Of a DNA stretch of 57,076 nt, positions 7,977 to 16,168 are shown piece after piece. The position numbers and the translations under genes are program-made. The notes below the pieces were generated by a model. It made no database searches. It saw nothing but the letters and a program-made list of their open reading frames with translations, and had not been told where the DNA came from. Every line of letters starts with the position of its first letter. Within the stretch, counting starts at the first letter, position 1. The stretch is from Candidatus Gastranaerophilales bacterium. GTDB taxonomy: Bacteria > Cyanobacteriota > Vampirovibrionia > Gastranaerophilales > Gastranaerophilaceae. The DNA lies in assembly GCA_017560095.1 (NCBI GenBank), contig JAFYOU010000028.1:1-57076 (forward strand). Direction: 5' to 3'.

Positions 7977-9194
7977 CTAAATTTCAAAATATTTTTTGTC
8001 TTTAATTTCATCTGGCATGAATTGTTGAACATAATTTGGATTATCATGGGTGTAAACATAGCCTTCTCCGAAGCCATATTTGTTTGCATCTTTATAGTGG
8101 GCATCTCTTAAATGCTTGGGCGGAAGATAATCTAATCCTGATTTAATATCTGCAATTGCACTATCAACTGCCATTATTGCTCTATTTGATTTTTTGGCTC
8201 GTGCAATAAATTCAACTGCTTGAGCTAGAGTAATTCTAGCTTCTGGCATGCCTAAGTGTTCGACTGCTCGAAGTGCGGCTTCTGCAATCAATAAAGCTCT
8301 AAAATCAGCATTTCCAACGTCTTCTGAAGCAACTACAATTAATCTTCTTGCAATAAATCTTGGGTCTTCTCCTGCTGTTAACATTTTTGCTAAATAATAA
8401 ATTGCAGCATTAGCATCTGACCCTCTTAAGCTTTTTTGAAAAGCACTTGCATAATCATAATGTGAATCAATTGAATATCTTGTTCCTGTTTTTTGTAAAA
8501 GTTCTTCAACGGTTTGATTTTTAATTTCTTTATCTGACGCAAAAAATGTATTTTCAATAGCATTCAAGCAATATCTTGCATCCCCTCTTGAAAGTTCAAT
8601 TATTGTTTCAAGAGCTTTTTCTTCAATTGTTTTTTCTTCGTAAGTTTTGGATAAGTATTCCAAACCTTTAAGGGCAATTTTTTTAAGTGATTCTTTATCG
8701 ATTGAATTTAAAATAATTACTTGAGCTCTGCTTATTAATGCAGGAACTGTATGAAAGCTTGGATTTTCGGTGGTAGAGCCCATAAAATAAAACAAACCTG
8801 ATTCAACGTGAGGTAAAAGTGCATCCTGTTGAGTTTTTGAAAAGCGATGAATTTCATCGATAAAAACAATTGTTTTTATACCTTCTCTTAATTTTTGTCG
8901 AGCATATTCTGCGGTTTCTTTAATTTCTTTAACACCCGAATTAACTGCCGATAATTCAACAAACGCTGCATTATGAAAAGACGCAACAAGTCGAGCTAAA
9001 GTAGTTTTTCCACATCCTGGTGGGCCCCAAAGAATAAAAGAAAATAATCTTTTTGCCAATAATAATTTATAAAATGGTGAATTTGGGTTGATTATTTTAG
9101 TTTGTCCTAAGTAATCTTCAAGATTTTTAGGGCGCATTAACTCAGCCAAAGGAATTTGTTTATTATTATTTTCTAGCGAATCGAATAAATTCAT
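7977..9194 (-). CDS. rarA: replication-associated recombination protein A (RarA/MgsA/WRNIP1 AAA+ ATPase)
   Basis: AAA+ ATPase related to clamp-loader subunits that acts at stalled replication forks. Visible features: PLAELMRPKNLEDYLGQ at the N-terminus, Walker A WGPPGCGKTT (~residue 57-66), Walker B TIVFIDEIHRF (~110), sensor 1 GSTTENPSF, and the C-terminal tetramerisation region with GEDPRFIARRL and ASEDVGNADF. Length 405 aa is slightly short of the usual 430-450. No Shine-Dalgarno precedes the ATG; a -10-like TATGAT lies 6 bases upstream. Divergent from the solute-binding protein gene with only 14 bases between start codons. Confidence 0.93.
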   Translation of the reverse strand: MNLFDSLENNNKQIPLAELMRPKNLEDYLGQTKIINPNSPFYKLLLAKRLFSFILWGPPGCGKTTLARLVASFHNAAFVELSAVNSGVKEIKETAEYARQKLREGIKTIVFIDEIHRFSKTQQDALLPHVESGLFYFMGSTTENPSFHTVPALISRAQVIILNSIDKESLKKIALKGLEYLSKTYEEKTIEEKALETIIELSRGDARYCLNAIENTFFASDKEIKNQTVEELLQKTGTRYSIDSHYDYASAFQKSLRGSDANAAIYYLAKMLTAGEDPRFIARRLIVVASEDVGNADFRALLIAEAALRAVEHLGMPEARITLAQAVEFIARAKKSNRAIMAVDSAIADIKSGLDYLPPKHLRDAHYKDANKYGFGEGYVYTHDNPNYVQQFMPDEIKDKKYFEI

Positions 9195-9206
9195 AGTATA
9201 ATCATA
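9195..9206. promoter_or_regulatory. overlapping divergent -10 elements, leaderless start geometry
   Basis: TATAAT on the plus strand (9197-9202) ends 6 bases before the ATG at 9209. TATGAT on the minus strand (9206-9201) ends 6 bases before the rarA ATG (9194). Both predicted transcripts would begin at or next to the A of the start codon. Neither gene has a ribosome-binding site. Confidence 0.55.
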
Positions 9207-9208
9207 TC

Positions 9209-10456
9209 ATGATTAAAAGGATAGTATTATTTGTAATTTTAATTTTTGTTTTGTGGTATGGGGTTTCTAAAATTAAGCAGTATCAGCCTGATGTTGATAC
9301 CAGAAAGAAATTTACCTTTTGGTCAATTCAATTGAAACCAATATATGAAAAACAAATGAATAATATTATTTCGGAGTTTGAAGAAAAATATCCAGAATAT
9401 AAGGTTGTTTGGGTTGATATTCCGATACAAGAAGCCCAAAAAAGAACTCTAGCTTCTATATTATCTTCAACTCCTCCTGATTTGATTAATTTGAATCCTG
9501 AATTTTCACATATTTTAGCTAAAAAAAATGCATTAGAATTTTTAAACCCTATAAAAATGAATCGTTTTCATGAGGGGCTTGTGAATAAATTGAAATATAA
9601 GGAGCATGTTTACGGTATTCCTTTTTATGCGACAAGTCCTGTTGCTGTATACAATAAAGAAATTTTAAATAAATGCTTAAACGGGCAAGTTATTAAAACT
9701 TATAACGATTTAATTTTAAACTCTCAAAAACTATATGCATGTTCAAAAGAGCCAGTGTATGTTGCAAATTTAAATGAAAACGATACTTTATTGAAGATTT
9801 TAAATAAATATGACATTCAAGATTTTTCTAGTGACGAAGTTGTTGACGCTGCCAAATTGTATAATGCGCTAAATTATATGTATAAAGCGGGATATATGCC
9901 TAAAGATACCTTAACTATCAATCATAGAGAAGTTATTGAAAAATATATGTCAAATCAAGCTTCAGTAATTGTTGCGGGAACAAATTTTATAAAAATGATC
10001 AAGGAAAATGCACCTGATGTATATAAAAAAACTGCTATATCTGAACAATTAGTTGGGAGTAATAAAAAGTATGACGTTTCATTGATGAATCTTGTGATTC
10101 CAAAAAAAGCAAAAAATAAAGAATTAGCGTATGAATTTGCAAGTATTTTAACGAGCGAAGAAAATCAACTAGAACTTGCAAAACAGACTAATGTATTACC
10201 AGCAAACATTTTTGCTCTTCGGAATAATTATTTTAAAAATTGTTCTTCTGATATTGTTGATAAATCTCGTTGCGTAAGTGTTAAGCAGCTTGATAATTTA
10301 ATTATAAATAATGTTGAAATAAAAGATAAAAAAGCATTAAATGAGGCTTTAAATAAAGAATTGGAGCGGATTTTACTAGACAAAAATTCCGATTTTAAAT
10401 TAATTAAAATCGGAATAAATAACCTTTTTCCATTATTGAATTCATTTATTGAATAA
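9209..10456 (+). CDS. extracellular solute-binding protein family 1 (sugar-type ABC transporter)
   Basis: 415 aa, periplasmic binding-protein fold of the maltose/glycerol-3-phosphate type. Typical segments are FWSIQLKPIYEKQMNNIISEFEEKYP (strand 1 and helix), TPPDLINLN, GIPFYATSPVAVYNKEI and the late VIPKKAKNKELAYEFASIL...NQLELAKQTNVLPA. The N-terminus is one hydrophobic segment (residues 4-18) without a lipobox Cys, so it is probably membrane-anchored or cleaved by signal peptidase I. No permease or ATPase gene is adjacent, so the ligand and partner are unknown. No Shine-Dalgarno; predicted leaderless. Confidence 0.8.
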   Translation: MIKRIVLFVILIFVLWYGVSKIKQYQPDVDTRKKFTFWSIQLKPIYEKQMNNIISEFEEKYPEYKVVWVDIPIQEAQKRTLASILSSTPPDLINLNPEFSHILAKKNALEFLNPIKMNRFHEGLVNKLKYKEHVYGIPFYATSPVAVYNKEILNKCLNGQVIKTYNDLILNSQKLYACSKEPVYVANLNENDTLLKILNKYDIQDFSSDEVVDAAKLYNALNYMYKAGYMPKDTLTINHREVIEKYMSNQASVIVAGTNFIKMIKENAPDVYKKTAISEQLVGSNKKYDVSLMNLVIPKKAKNKELAYEFASILTSEENQLELAKQTNVLPANIFALRNNYFKNCSSDIVDKSRCVSVKQLDNLIINNVEIKDKKALNEALNKELERILLDKNSDFKLIKIGINNLFPLLNSFIE

Positions 10457-10460
10457 AAAA

Positions 10461-11174
10461 TTAAACATTAACACTTTGCCCTTGTTTAATTTTTTCTAAG
10501 TTTTTCTTAGCCATAGAGAATTTTTGTGCCATTTTTTTAACAAAATCAATAGCTTCAATATCTCTTTTTATAGCGCTTTTTAGATTTAAAATTTCCTCAT
10601 AATTCAACGTGTCAATTTTTGATGTTTCGCAAATTTCAAAAATGTTTTTAAATTTTTCTTGTGTTTCGTTTTCGAAACCTGATAATTTCATTTTATAGCA
10701 ATACCAATTATAAAATTGATAAATAAAAGCATAAGTGTTTAATTCACCATTCCTTAAAACAAACATTTCAGGAGTAGTGAAACTTATTTTTTTATTTAAA
10801 ACAAAATTCAAATAAAGAGCAACCTTACCTTTTTTAGGTAAAATAAAGCCTTCTTGTTCATTAATGCGTGCCAAAATTTTATCCGCATTTTTAATTTTAT
10901 AAATTGGAGTTTTGGCCCCTTTTATAAAATCAAAAAACTTATCAGGTTCGTTTATGTATTTTTCGATAATTTTTTCTATTTTTTCTTGGTTTGCCTTATC
11001 TTTTTTGTAAAGTTCATCTTTAATAGATAAAGTAGCACCATTTGTTGTGATTATTTTTTGTCCACAAACTTTACCTTTTAAAAGTTTGTCCATTTTTTTC
11101 TTGTGCTTTTTTTCTTGATTTTTATAAATAAAATCAAATATTTTAATTGAAATTTTGTCGATTATTTTTTTCAT
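10461..11174 (-). CDS. hypothetical basic protein
   Basis: 237 aa, not recognised. The N-terminus is strongly basic (KNQEKKHKKKMDKLLKGK); the rest is a predicted helical, Lys-rich protein without signal peptide or membrane segments. There is an ATG at 11178-11180, but the GAGG at 11181-11184 abuts it. The ATG at 11172-11174 sits 6 bases after GAGG and is preferred. It stands alone, convergent with the solute-binding protein gene (4-base gap). Confidence 0.65.
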   Translation of the reverse strand: MKKIIDKISIKIFDFIYKNQEKKHKKKMDKLLKGKVCGQKIITTNGATLSIKDELYKKDKANQEKIEKIIEKYINEPDKFFDFIKGAKTPIYKIKNADKILARINEQEGFILPKKGKVALYLNFVLNKKISFTTPEMFVLRNGELNTYAFIYQFYNWYCYKMKLSGFENETQEKFKNIFEICETSKIDTLNYEEILNLKSAIKRDIEAIDFVKKMAQKFSMAKKNLEKIKQGQSVNV

Positions 11175-11205
11175 AAGCATCCTCTATATAGAAATAAAAA
11201 CAATT

Positions 11206-11233
11206 TTGCGAAAAAAATTGCCTGTAATATAAT
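11206..11233 (+). promoter_or_regulatory. promoter of the pseudouridine synthase gene, leaderless geometry
   Basis: TTGCGA (11206-11211), 16-base spacer, TATAAT (11228-11233). The ATG follows after 6 bases at 11240, so the transcript is expected to begin at the start codon. No Shine-Dalgarno is present. Confidence 0.6.
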
Positions 11234-11239
11234 TGATTT

Positions 11240-11965
11240 ATGAGAATTAATAAATATATTGCTCAAAGCGGTTTTTGTTCAAGAAGAAAAGCTGATGAAT
11301 ATGTTTTAGCAGGTCGCGTCAAAGTAAATGGCGAAGTTGTTACAATGCTTGGCTATGAAATAAGGGTTAAAGATAAAGTAACAATTGATGATAAAATTCT
11401 TCGAGCGGACAAATTAGAGTATTTTAAATTTTATAAACCAACAGGCTACATAACCACAAAATCTGATGAAAAAAATAGGAAAACTATTTATGATGTATTG
11501 CCAAAAGAATATCATCATTTAAATCCTGTTGGGCGACTAGATAAAGATTCTTCAGGCTTAATTATTATGACTAATGATGGTAATTTGACATACGAATTAA
11601 CGCATCCATCTATAAAAGTGGCTAAAACTTATCTTGTTAAAGTGGATAGTAAATTAACAGATGATAAGCTTCAAAAATTAACGGATGGAATTGAAATTGA
11701 AAAAGGGAAAATTGCATATTGTGATTGGGCAATTTTAGAAGAAGACAAAAATTCAACATTATTTGAGATAATTTTATATCAAGGTTTAAATCGCCAAATA
11801 AGAAAAATGTTTGAATTTTTGGGCTATAATGTGATAAATTTAAAACGTATTAGACATGCAAATATTGAATTAACTGGTTTAAAAAAAGGTCAAATAAAGC
11901 AAATTAAACCAAGACAAATAAAAGAATTAAAGGCTTATTTAAGTAAAATTAAAGAGGAAAAATAA
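11240..11965 (+). CDS. rluB: RluB/RsuA-family rRNA pseudouridine synthase
   Basis: Converts a specific uridine of rRNA to pseudouridine. The S4 RNA-binding domain is at residues 1-45 (RINKYIAQSGFCSRRKADEYV). The catalytic motif GRLDKDSSGLIIMTNDG (~98-114) contains the nucleophilic Asp. The C-terminal part shows EGLNRQIRKM-like LYQGLNRQIRKMFEFLGY. The 241-aa length fits RluB or RsuA; which rRNA site is modified cannot be decided here. The stop codon abuts the serS ATG, so the two are co-transcribed. Confidence 0.88.
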   Translation: MRINKYIAQSGFCSRRKADEYVLAGRVKVNGEVVTMLGYEIRVKDKVTIDDKILRADKLEYFKFYKPTGYITTKSDEKNRKTIYDVLPKEYHHLNPVGRLDKDSSGLIIMTNDGNLTYELTHPSIKVAKTYLVKVDSKLTDDKLQKLTDGIEIEKGKIAYCDWAILEEDKNSTLFEIILYQGLNRQIRKMFEFLGYNVINLKRIRHANIELTGLKKGQIKQIKPRQIKELKAYLSKIKEEK

Positions 11966-13228
11966 ATGCTAGATATCAAGTTAATCAGAGAAAATCCTGA
12001 AAAAATTAATGAATTATTAAAAAGAAGAAACCCTGAATTATCGGTTGATTCTGTTATAAAAATTGATGAAGATAGAAGAAAAATTCAATTTGAGCTAGAC
12101 AACTTAAGAGCAACTAGAAAAACTGAATCAAATAAAATTGGTGCTATGAAAAAAGATGGCATTGATACAACAGAGCTTCAAGCACAAATTCGTACAATGG
12201 GTGATGAAATTAAAGTTTTAGAGGAGAAATTGACCGAATTAGACTCCGCTCAAAAGGAAGCATTGCTATTTATCCCAAATACTCCTGATGAAACAACCCC
12301 AGTTGGAGCAGATGATAGTGCTAATGTTGAAATCAAAACTTGGGGTGAACCAACAAAGTTTGATTTTGAAGCTAAAGCTCACTGGGATTTATGTCCTGAA
12401 TTAAATATGCTTGATTTTGAAAGAGGAGTTAAATTAGCTCATACTCGTTTTACTTTATATCGCGGTAAAGGTGCAAAATTAGAAAGAGCTATTATTAATT
12501 TCTTTTTAGATACACATTGCGAAACAAGAGGTTATGAAGAAATTCTTCCTCCAGTTATGGCAAATTCAAAAACAATGACTGGAACTGGACAACTTCCAAA
12601 ATTTAAAGATGATATGTTTAAATGTGTTGATGAAGATTTATATTTAATTCCAACAGCAGAGGTTCCCGTTACAAATATTTATCAAGATGAAATTTTAGAT
12701 GAAGTAGATTTGCCAAAATATATGACAGCCTATACTCCATGTTTTAGAAGAGAGGCAGGATCTGCTGGTAAGGATACTCGTGGTTTAATTAGACAACATC
12801 AATTTAATAAAGTCGAACTTGTTAAATTAACAAAACCTGAAGAATCAGCAGATGAACATGAAAAATTAACTCAAGATGCTGAAAATGTTTTAGAATTATT
12901 AGGGCTTCCATATAGAAGAGTGGCACTTTGTTCTGGTGACATTGGATTTAGTGCTAAAAAATGCTATGATTTAGAAGTTTGGATGCCTTCATATAATGCT
13001 TATAAAGAAATTTCTTCTTGTTCTAATTTTGGAGATTATCAAGCAAGACGTGCTAATATTCGTTTCAGAAGAAAAGACGGTTCTGTTGAATTTGTCCACA
13101 CTTTAAATGGTTCAGGTTTGGCGGTTGGAAGAACTTTGGCTGCAATTTGTGAAAACTTCCAAACTAAAGATGGTCATATAATAGTACCAGAAGTTTTGAG
13201 AAAATATACTGGTTTTGATATAATTTAA
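11966..13228 (+). CDS. serS: seryl-tRNA synthetase
   Basis: Charges tRNA-Ser. The N-terminal 110 residues form the antiparallel coiled-coil arm that grips the tRNA long variable arm ([36 protein letters not shown] begins it). Class II motif 2 is [22 protein letters not shown] (~265-285). Motif 3 is [17 protein letters not shown] near the C-terminus. Length 420 aa is standard. GAGGA lies 8 bases before the ATG, inside the end of the upstream pseudouridine synthase gene. Confidence 0.97.
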   Translation: MLDIKLIRENPEKINELLKRRNPELSVDSVIKIDEDRRKIQFELDNLRATRKTESNKIGAMKKDGIDTTELQAQIRTMGDEIKVLEEKLTELDSAQKEALLFIPNTPDETTPVGADDSANVEIKTWGEPTKFDFEAKAHWDLCPELNMLDFERGVKLAHTRFTLYRGKGAKLERAIINFFLDTHCETRGYEEILPPVMANSKTMTGTGQLPKFKDDMFKCVDEDLYLIPTAEVPVTNIYQDEILDEVDLPKYMTAYTPCFRREAGSAGKDTRGLIRQHQFNKVELVKLTKPEESADEHEKLTQDAENVLELLGLPYRRVALCSGDIGFSAKKCYDLEVWMPSYNAYKEISSCSNFGDYQARRANIRFRRKDGSVEFVHTLNGSGLAVGRTLAAICENFQTKDGHIIVPEVLRKYTGFDII

Positions 13229-13252
13229 TTATAATCTTAGGAGATAAGAAAT

Positions 13253-13672
13253 ATGAAAAAATTTTTAGTATTGTTATTAATGTTAGCGATAGCTGGTTTT
13301 GCAACTGTTAGTGCTGCAGATAAAGCTGTAAAGGCGCAAGCTAAAGCTCAAAAAGAAGCCTTAAAAGCTCAGGCAAAAAAAGAACAAGAGGTTGCTAAAG
13401 CCCAAAAGAAACACCAAAAACAATTAGCTAAAGAATTGAAACATAAAAAAGATATTATAAAAGACGCTGAATATAAACAAATTAAAATGGATTACTTTAA
13501 TGCAGATGGGTATGGCGATACATATAATTGTAAGGTTGCTCAACAAAGATTTTGTAAAGTAAAAGATTTAGATACAGGCGTTTATGTTCTTTGTGATAGA
13601 GAAGTTTCAAGAACGCAAATGGAATCAGCTAAAATCTTTTATAGATTAGGAAGATGTACTAAGTTAAATTAA
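13253..13672 (+). CDS. small secreted protein with Lys/Ala-rich helix and four-cysteine C-terminal domain
   Basis: 139 aa, family not recognised. A signal peptide (KKFLVLLLMLAIAGFATVSA, cleavage after VSA) is followed by a highly charged helical repeat of KAQAK/KEALKAQAKK type (residues 22-65). A compact C-terminal domain then has Cys at CKVAQQRFC, YVLC and GRC, suggesting two disulfides in the periplasm. AGGAGA precedes the ATG. It lies 24 bases after serS but has its own ribosome-binding site and terminator. A copy of its last 30 bases occurs again at 16090-16119. Confidence 0.75.
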   Translation: MKKFLVLLLMLAIAGFATVSAADKAVKAQAKAQKEALKAQAKKEQEVAKAQKKHQKQLAKELKHKKDIIKDAEYKQIKMDYFNADGYGDTYNCKVAQQRFCKVKDLDTGVYVLCDREVSRTQMESAKIFYRLGRCTKLN

Positions 13673-13676
13673 TTAA

Positions 13677-13701
13677 AAACCCCTCAATAATTGAGGGGTT
13701 T
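13677..13701. terminator. bidirectional terminator between convergent genes
   Basis: AAACCCCTCAA pairs with TTGAGGGGTTT. It lies 4 bases after the plus-strand stop codon and 3 bases past the stop of the minus-strand gene, with T/A-rich flanks on both sides. A diverged copy is at 16138-16165. Confidence 0.9.
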
Positions 13702-13704
13702 CTT

Positions 13705-15996
13705 CTAATTGTAATAGCATTCGCGAATTAAATAAGCTATTCCTGCTCTTTCTTTAAGATCTTTAGCGTATTCTGTATAGCCTTTATAGCCAGCTTTAAT
13801 TAACTCTTCTTTAATTTGAGAGGAAGTTTCTTCCGCTATAACATCTTCGAATGCATTAGTAATAATAACTTTGTCAACTTGTCCATATTTATACTTGATT
13901 TCTAAAAAGCGGGTACTACCCTTAAGTTCAAAAATGTAATGTTCACTTTTTATTTTACCTGTTGGATAAAAGTCTATTGCGTTCAAAGGATACATATAAC
14001 TTTGTATTTTGTTTGCAACTCCATCCCAACTATCAATTTCTATAAAGCGATAATTAGAACCCTTTTGATAGTCGGGATGAAGTATTCTTTTTAAATTACC
14101 ATTTTCATCATATTTTACATTATAAGGGTGTATAACGAAGCGTTCGGGGGGATTTCCTTCGGTTATTTTCGGAAATGTTTCTCCAACTACATTATAATGG
14201 CCATATACATCACGTTCGAAAGCAATCGTACAACCATTGCTTTTCACTATTTCTGTCTCGATTAATGTCCCATTTGCATCAAAACACTTATAAGTACCAT
14301 CTTTCCAATACTTCTCATGCCTTTTTTTATAACTACGTGGCCTCCTAATTATTTCTTTAATAGGATCATTTTCACCCCTATCTGGGTAATTCGAGTAATC
14401 AGTTATAGTTGTTTCGGTTCTACTATTCTCTACTACTACTATGCTTCCATTTGCTCTTGTATATGTTTTTGTGTATCCATCCGCACTAGTTTTAACAATA
14501 TTTCCCTGATTTAATGTTGCACTTTTATTTGTATCTTTATGTGAAATTTTGTCCGTACCAGAACCATTATATACTCCAAGTCCCGCTGTTTTAACTTTTG
14601 GACTAGGGACTGGGTTTTGTTTAGTTTCAGCAGTTACTTCTTCTAATCGTTTTTGCACCGAATGAGCTATTCTTGCTCTTTCTTGAAGATCTGAAGCGTA
14701 TTCTGCATAGCCTTTATAGCCAGCTTTATTTAACTTTTCTTTAATTCGAGAGGAAGATTCTTTGGCTACAACTTTATTGTATTTATTTGTAATAGTAATA
14801 TTGTCAACTTGTCCATTTTCATTAAACTCGATTTTAAAATCATAGTTATCATAGTTAAGATTAAAACCGTAATGTTCAGTTTTTATTTTACCTGATGGAT
14901 AAAAATATATTTCGCTCAAAGGACAGCTATAACTTTGTATTTTGTTTGCAGCTTCATCCCAACCACCATATCTTATGCGCTCATGTCTATATCTATAGTC
15001 AGTCAATATATAACTTAAATTACCATTTTTATCATATTTTACACAACGAGGGTGTATTTTGAATTGTTCGGGATATTGAGTATTTTCTCCTTCGGGTTTT
15101 GGTGGAAATGTTTCTGTATCTACTAATAAACGGCCATAAATATCACGCGAGAATCTAATATAAGAATCATCGCTTTTCATTCTTTTTGTCTCGGTTAATT
15201 CCCCATGTTCATTAAAAAGCTCATAATCACCATTTTCCCAATGTCTTTCAATGAGTATTTTATCAGAACGTCCCTTATATATTTCTTTAATAGGTTTATC
15301 TTTATCCCTATTTGAGCAATTCGAGTAATCAATTGTAGTTGTTGTTTTATTATTATCCACTACTACTACGCTTCCATCCCTTCTTGTATATGTTGTTATG
15401 AATCCATCTGCACTAGTTTCAACAATATCTTTCCCATTCAATGTTAGTTTTTGAATTGGATTGTAATCTAAATCGGACGAATAAGTACCCTTATATATTC
15501 CGGATTCCGTTGTTATAACTCTTGAACCAAGGACTCCATCTCTAGCAGGTTTTGTTATATTCGTGCCATATTTAGTTTCGGCAATTACTTCTTTTAAGCC
15601 TCTTTCATCATAAACATATTCTTTTTCAAAAGCTTTTTCACCTTTTCTTGAAACGTGTTTTAATCTTCCAGAAGCATAAGTATGTTCAATTGTATCTCCA
15701 TTTTTAAGAGTTCTTGTAGCAACACCACTGAATTTTTTGTCATCAAGCGTATATGCTACTTTCTTTTTAAACTTAAGATCTTTTATATCAATTGATGGCG
15801 TATCAGATTTTTGAAGAAGCCTTAAAATTACTTTTAATGCTTCTGCTGTAGCTTGACTAAACTCCTCTTGTTTGTGTATAATTTCCCTAACTTCTTCGGC
15901 AGTTAAAGGTTTATCTGACTCAGTTTTAGCTTTAAAGGAGATAGAGCCGCCTTTAAAAAATGTTTTTGAATAATTATGCGCAAAATTAACTTGCAT
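13705..15996 (-). CDS. FKGG-type protein with two tandem ~310-residue YwqK/MORN2-like units
   Basis: 763 aa, function unknown. Residues 1-25 hold the motif FFKGGSISFKAK after MQVNF. Residues 30-65 form a helical segment (EEFSQATAEALKVILRLLQ). The rest is strand-rich, with short motifs such as DKNGNL, FYPSGKIKTEHY and FNENGQVDNITI that resemble MORN-variant/YwqK or YD-type repeats. The body is duplicated: residues ~135-451 and ~452-757 align throughout (TSADGF..TYTR.DGSVVVV / TSADGY.KTYTRANGSIVVV; WDEAANKIQSY / WDGVANKIQSY; KAGYKGYAEYASDLQERA / KAGYKGYTEYAKDLKERA). GGGAGA precedes the ATG. Paralogue of the next upstream minus-strand gene. No classical signal peptide. Confidence 0.75.
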   Translation of the reverse strand: MQVNFAHNYSKTFFKGGSISFKAKTESDKPLTAEEVREIIHKQEEFSQATAEALKVILRLLQKSDTPSIDIKDLKFKKKVAYTLDDKKFSGVATRTLKNGDTIEHTYASGRLKHVSRKGEKAFEKEYVYDERGLKEVIAETKYGTNITKPARDGVLGSRVITTESGIYKGTYSSDLDYNPIQKLTLNGKDIVETSADGFITTYTRRDGSVVVVDNNKTTTTIDYSNCSNRDKDKPIKEIYKGRSDKILIERHWENGDYELFNEHGELTETKRMKSDDSYIRFSRDIYGRLLVDTETFPPKPEGENTQYPEQFKIHPRCVKYDKNGNLSYILTDYRYRHERIRYGGWDEAANKIQSYSCPLSEIYFYPSGKIKTEHYGFNLNYDNYDFKIEFNENGQVDNITITNKYNKVVAKESSSRIKEKLNKAGYKGYAEYASDLQERARIAHSVQKRLEEVTAETKQNPVPSPKVKTAGLGVYNGSGTDKISHKDTNKSATLNQGNIVKTSADGYTKTYTRANGSIVVVENSRTETTITDYSNYPDRGENDPIKEIIRRPRSYKKRHEKYWKDGTYKCFDANGTLIETEIVKSNGCTIAFERDVYGHYNVVGETFPKITEGNPPERFVIHPYNVKYDENGNLKRILHPDYQKGSNYRFIEIDSWDGVANKIQSYMYPLNAIDFYPTGKIKSEHYIFELKGSTRFLEIKYKYGQVDKVIITNAFEDVIAEETSSQIKEELIKAGYKGYTEYAKDLKERAGIAYLIRECYYN
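13726..15594 (-). repeat. internal tandem duplication inside the FKGG-type gene
   Basis: Two units of about 0.95 kb (15594-14644 and 14643-13726) encode homologous halves. They are clearly diverged at the protein level, so the event is not recent. Boundaries are set from the aligned protein motifs and are approximate. Confidence 0.7.
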
Positions 15997-16089
15997 TGTT
16001 TATCTCCCATTTGTTTCCTTGTTTAATTTAATGTTTCTAAAAATGTGAAGTTGTCAAAATTAAAATTAAAAGTTACAAAACTTATTATT

Positions 16090-16119
16090 AATCTTTTATA
16101 GATTAGGAAGATGTACTAA
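16090..16119 (+). pseudogene. duplicated 3' tail of the small secreted protein gene
   Basis: These 30 bases are identical to 13633-13662, the end of the 139-aa secreted protein gene (coding IFYRLGRCTK). They are followed, as in the original, by an AT-rich spacer and a terminator. No upstream part of the gene remains. Confidence 0.75.
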
Positions 16120-16137
16120 ATTAAATTAAATTAAATT

Positions 16138-16165
16138 AAAACCTCTCAAATTATTGAGAGGTTTT
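16138..16165. terminator. terminator of the 470-aa gene, a copy of the one at 13677
   Basis: AAAACCTCTCAA pairs with TTGAGAGGTTTT around ATTA. It sits 4 bases beyond the stop of the minus-strand gene at 16169. Upstream on plus lies a (TTAAA)n run at 16120-16140. Confidence 0.88.
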
Positions 16166-16168
16166 AAT

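Noticed and set aside
7908-8111. 67-codon plus-strand ORF at the end of rarA
   Set aside because: Mostly antisense to the conserved rarA C-terminus, very AT-rich and hydrophobic by composition.
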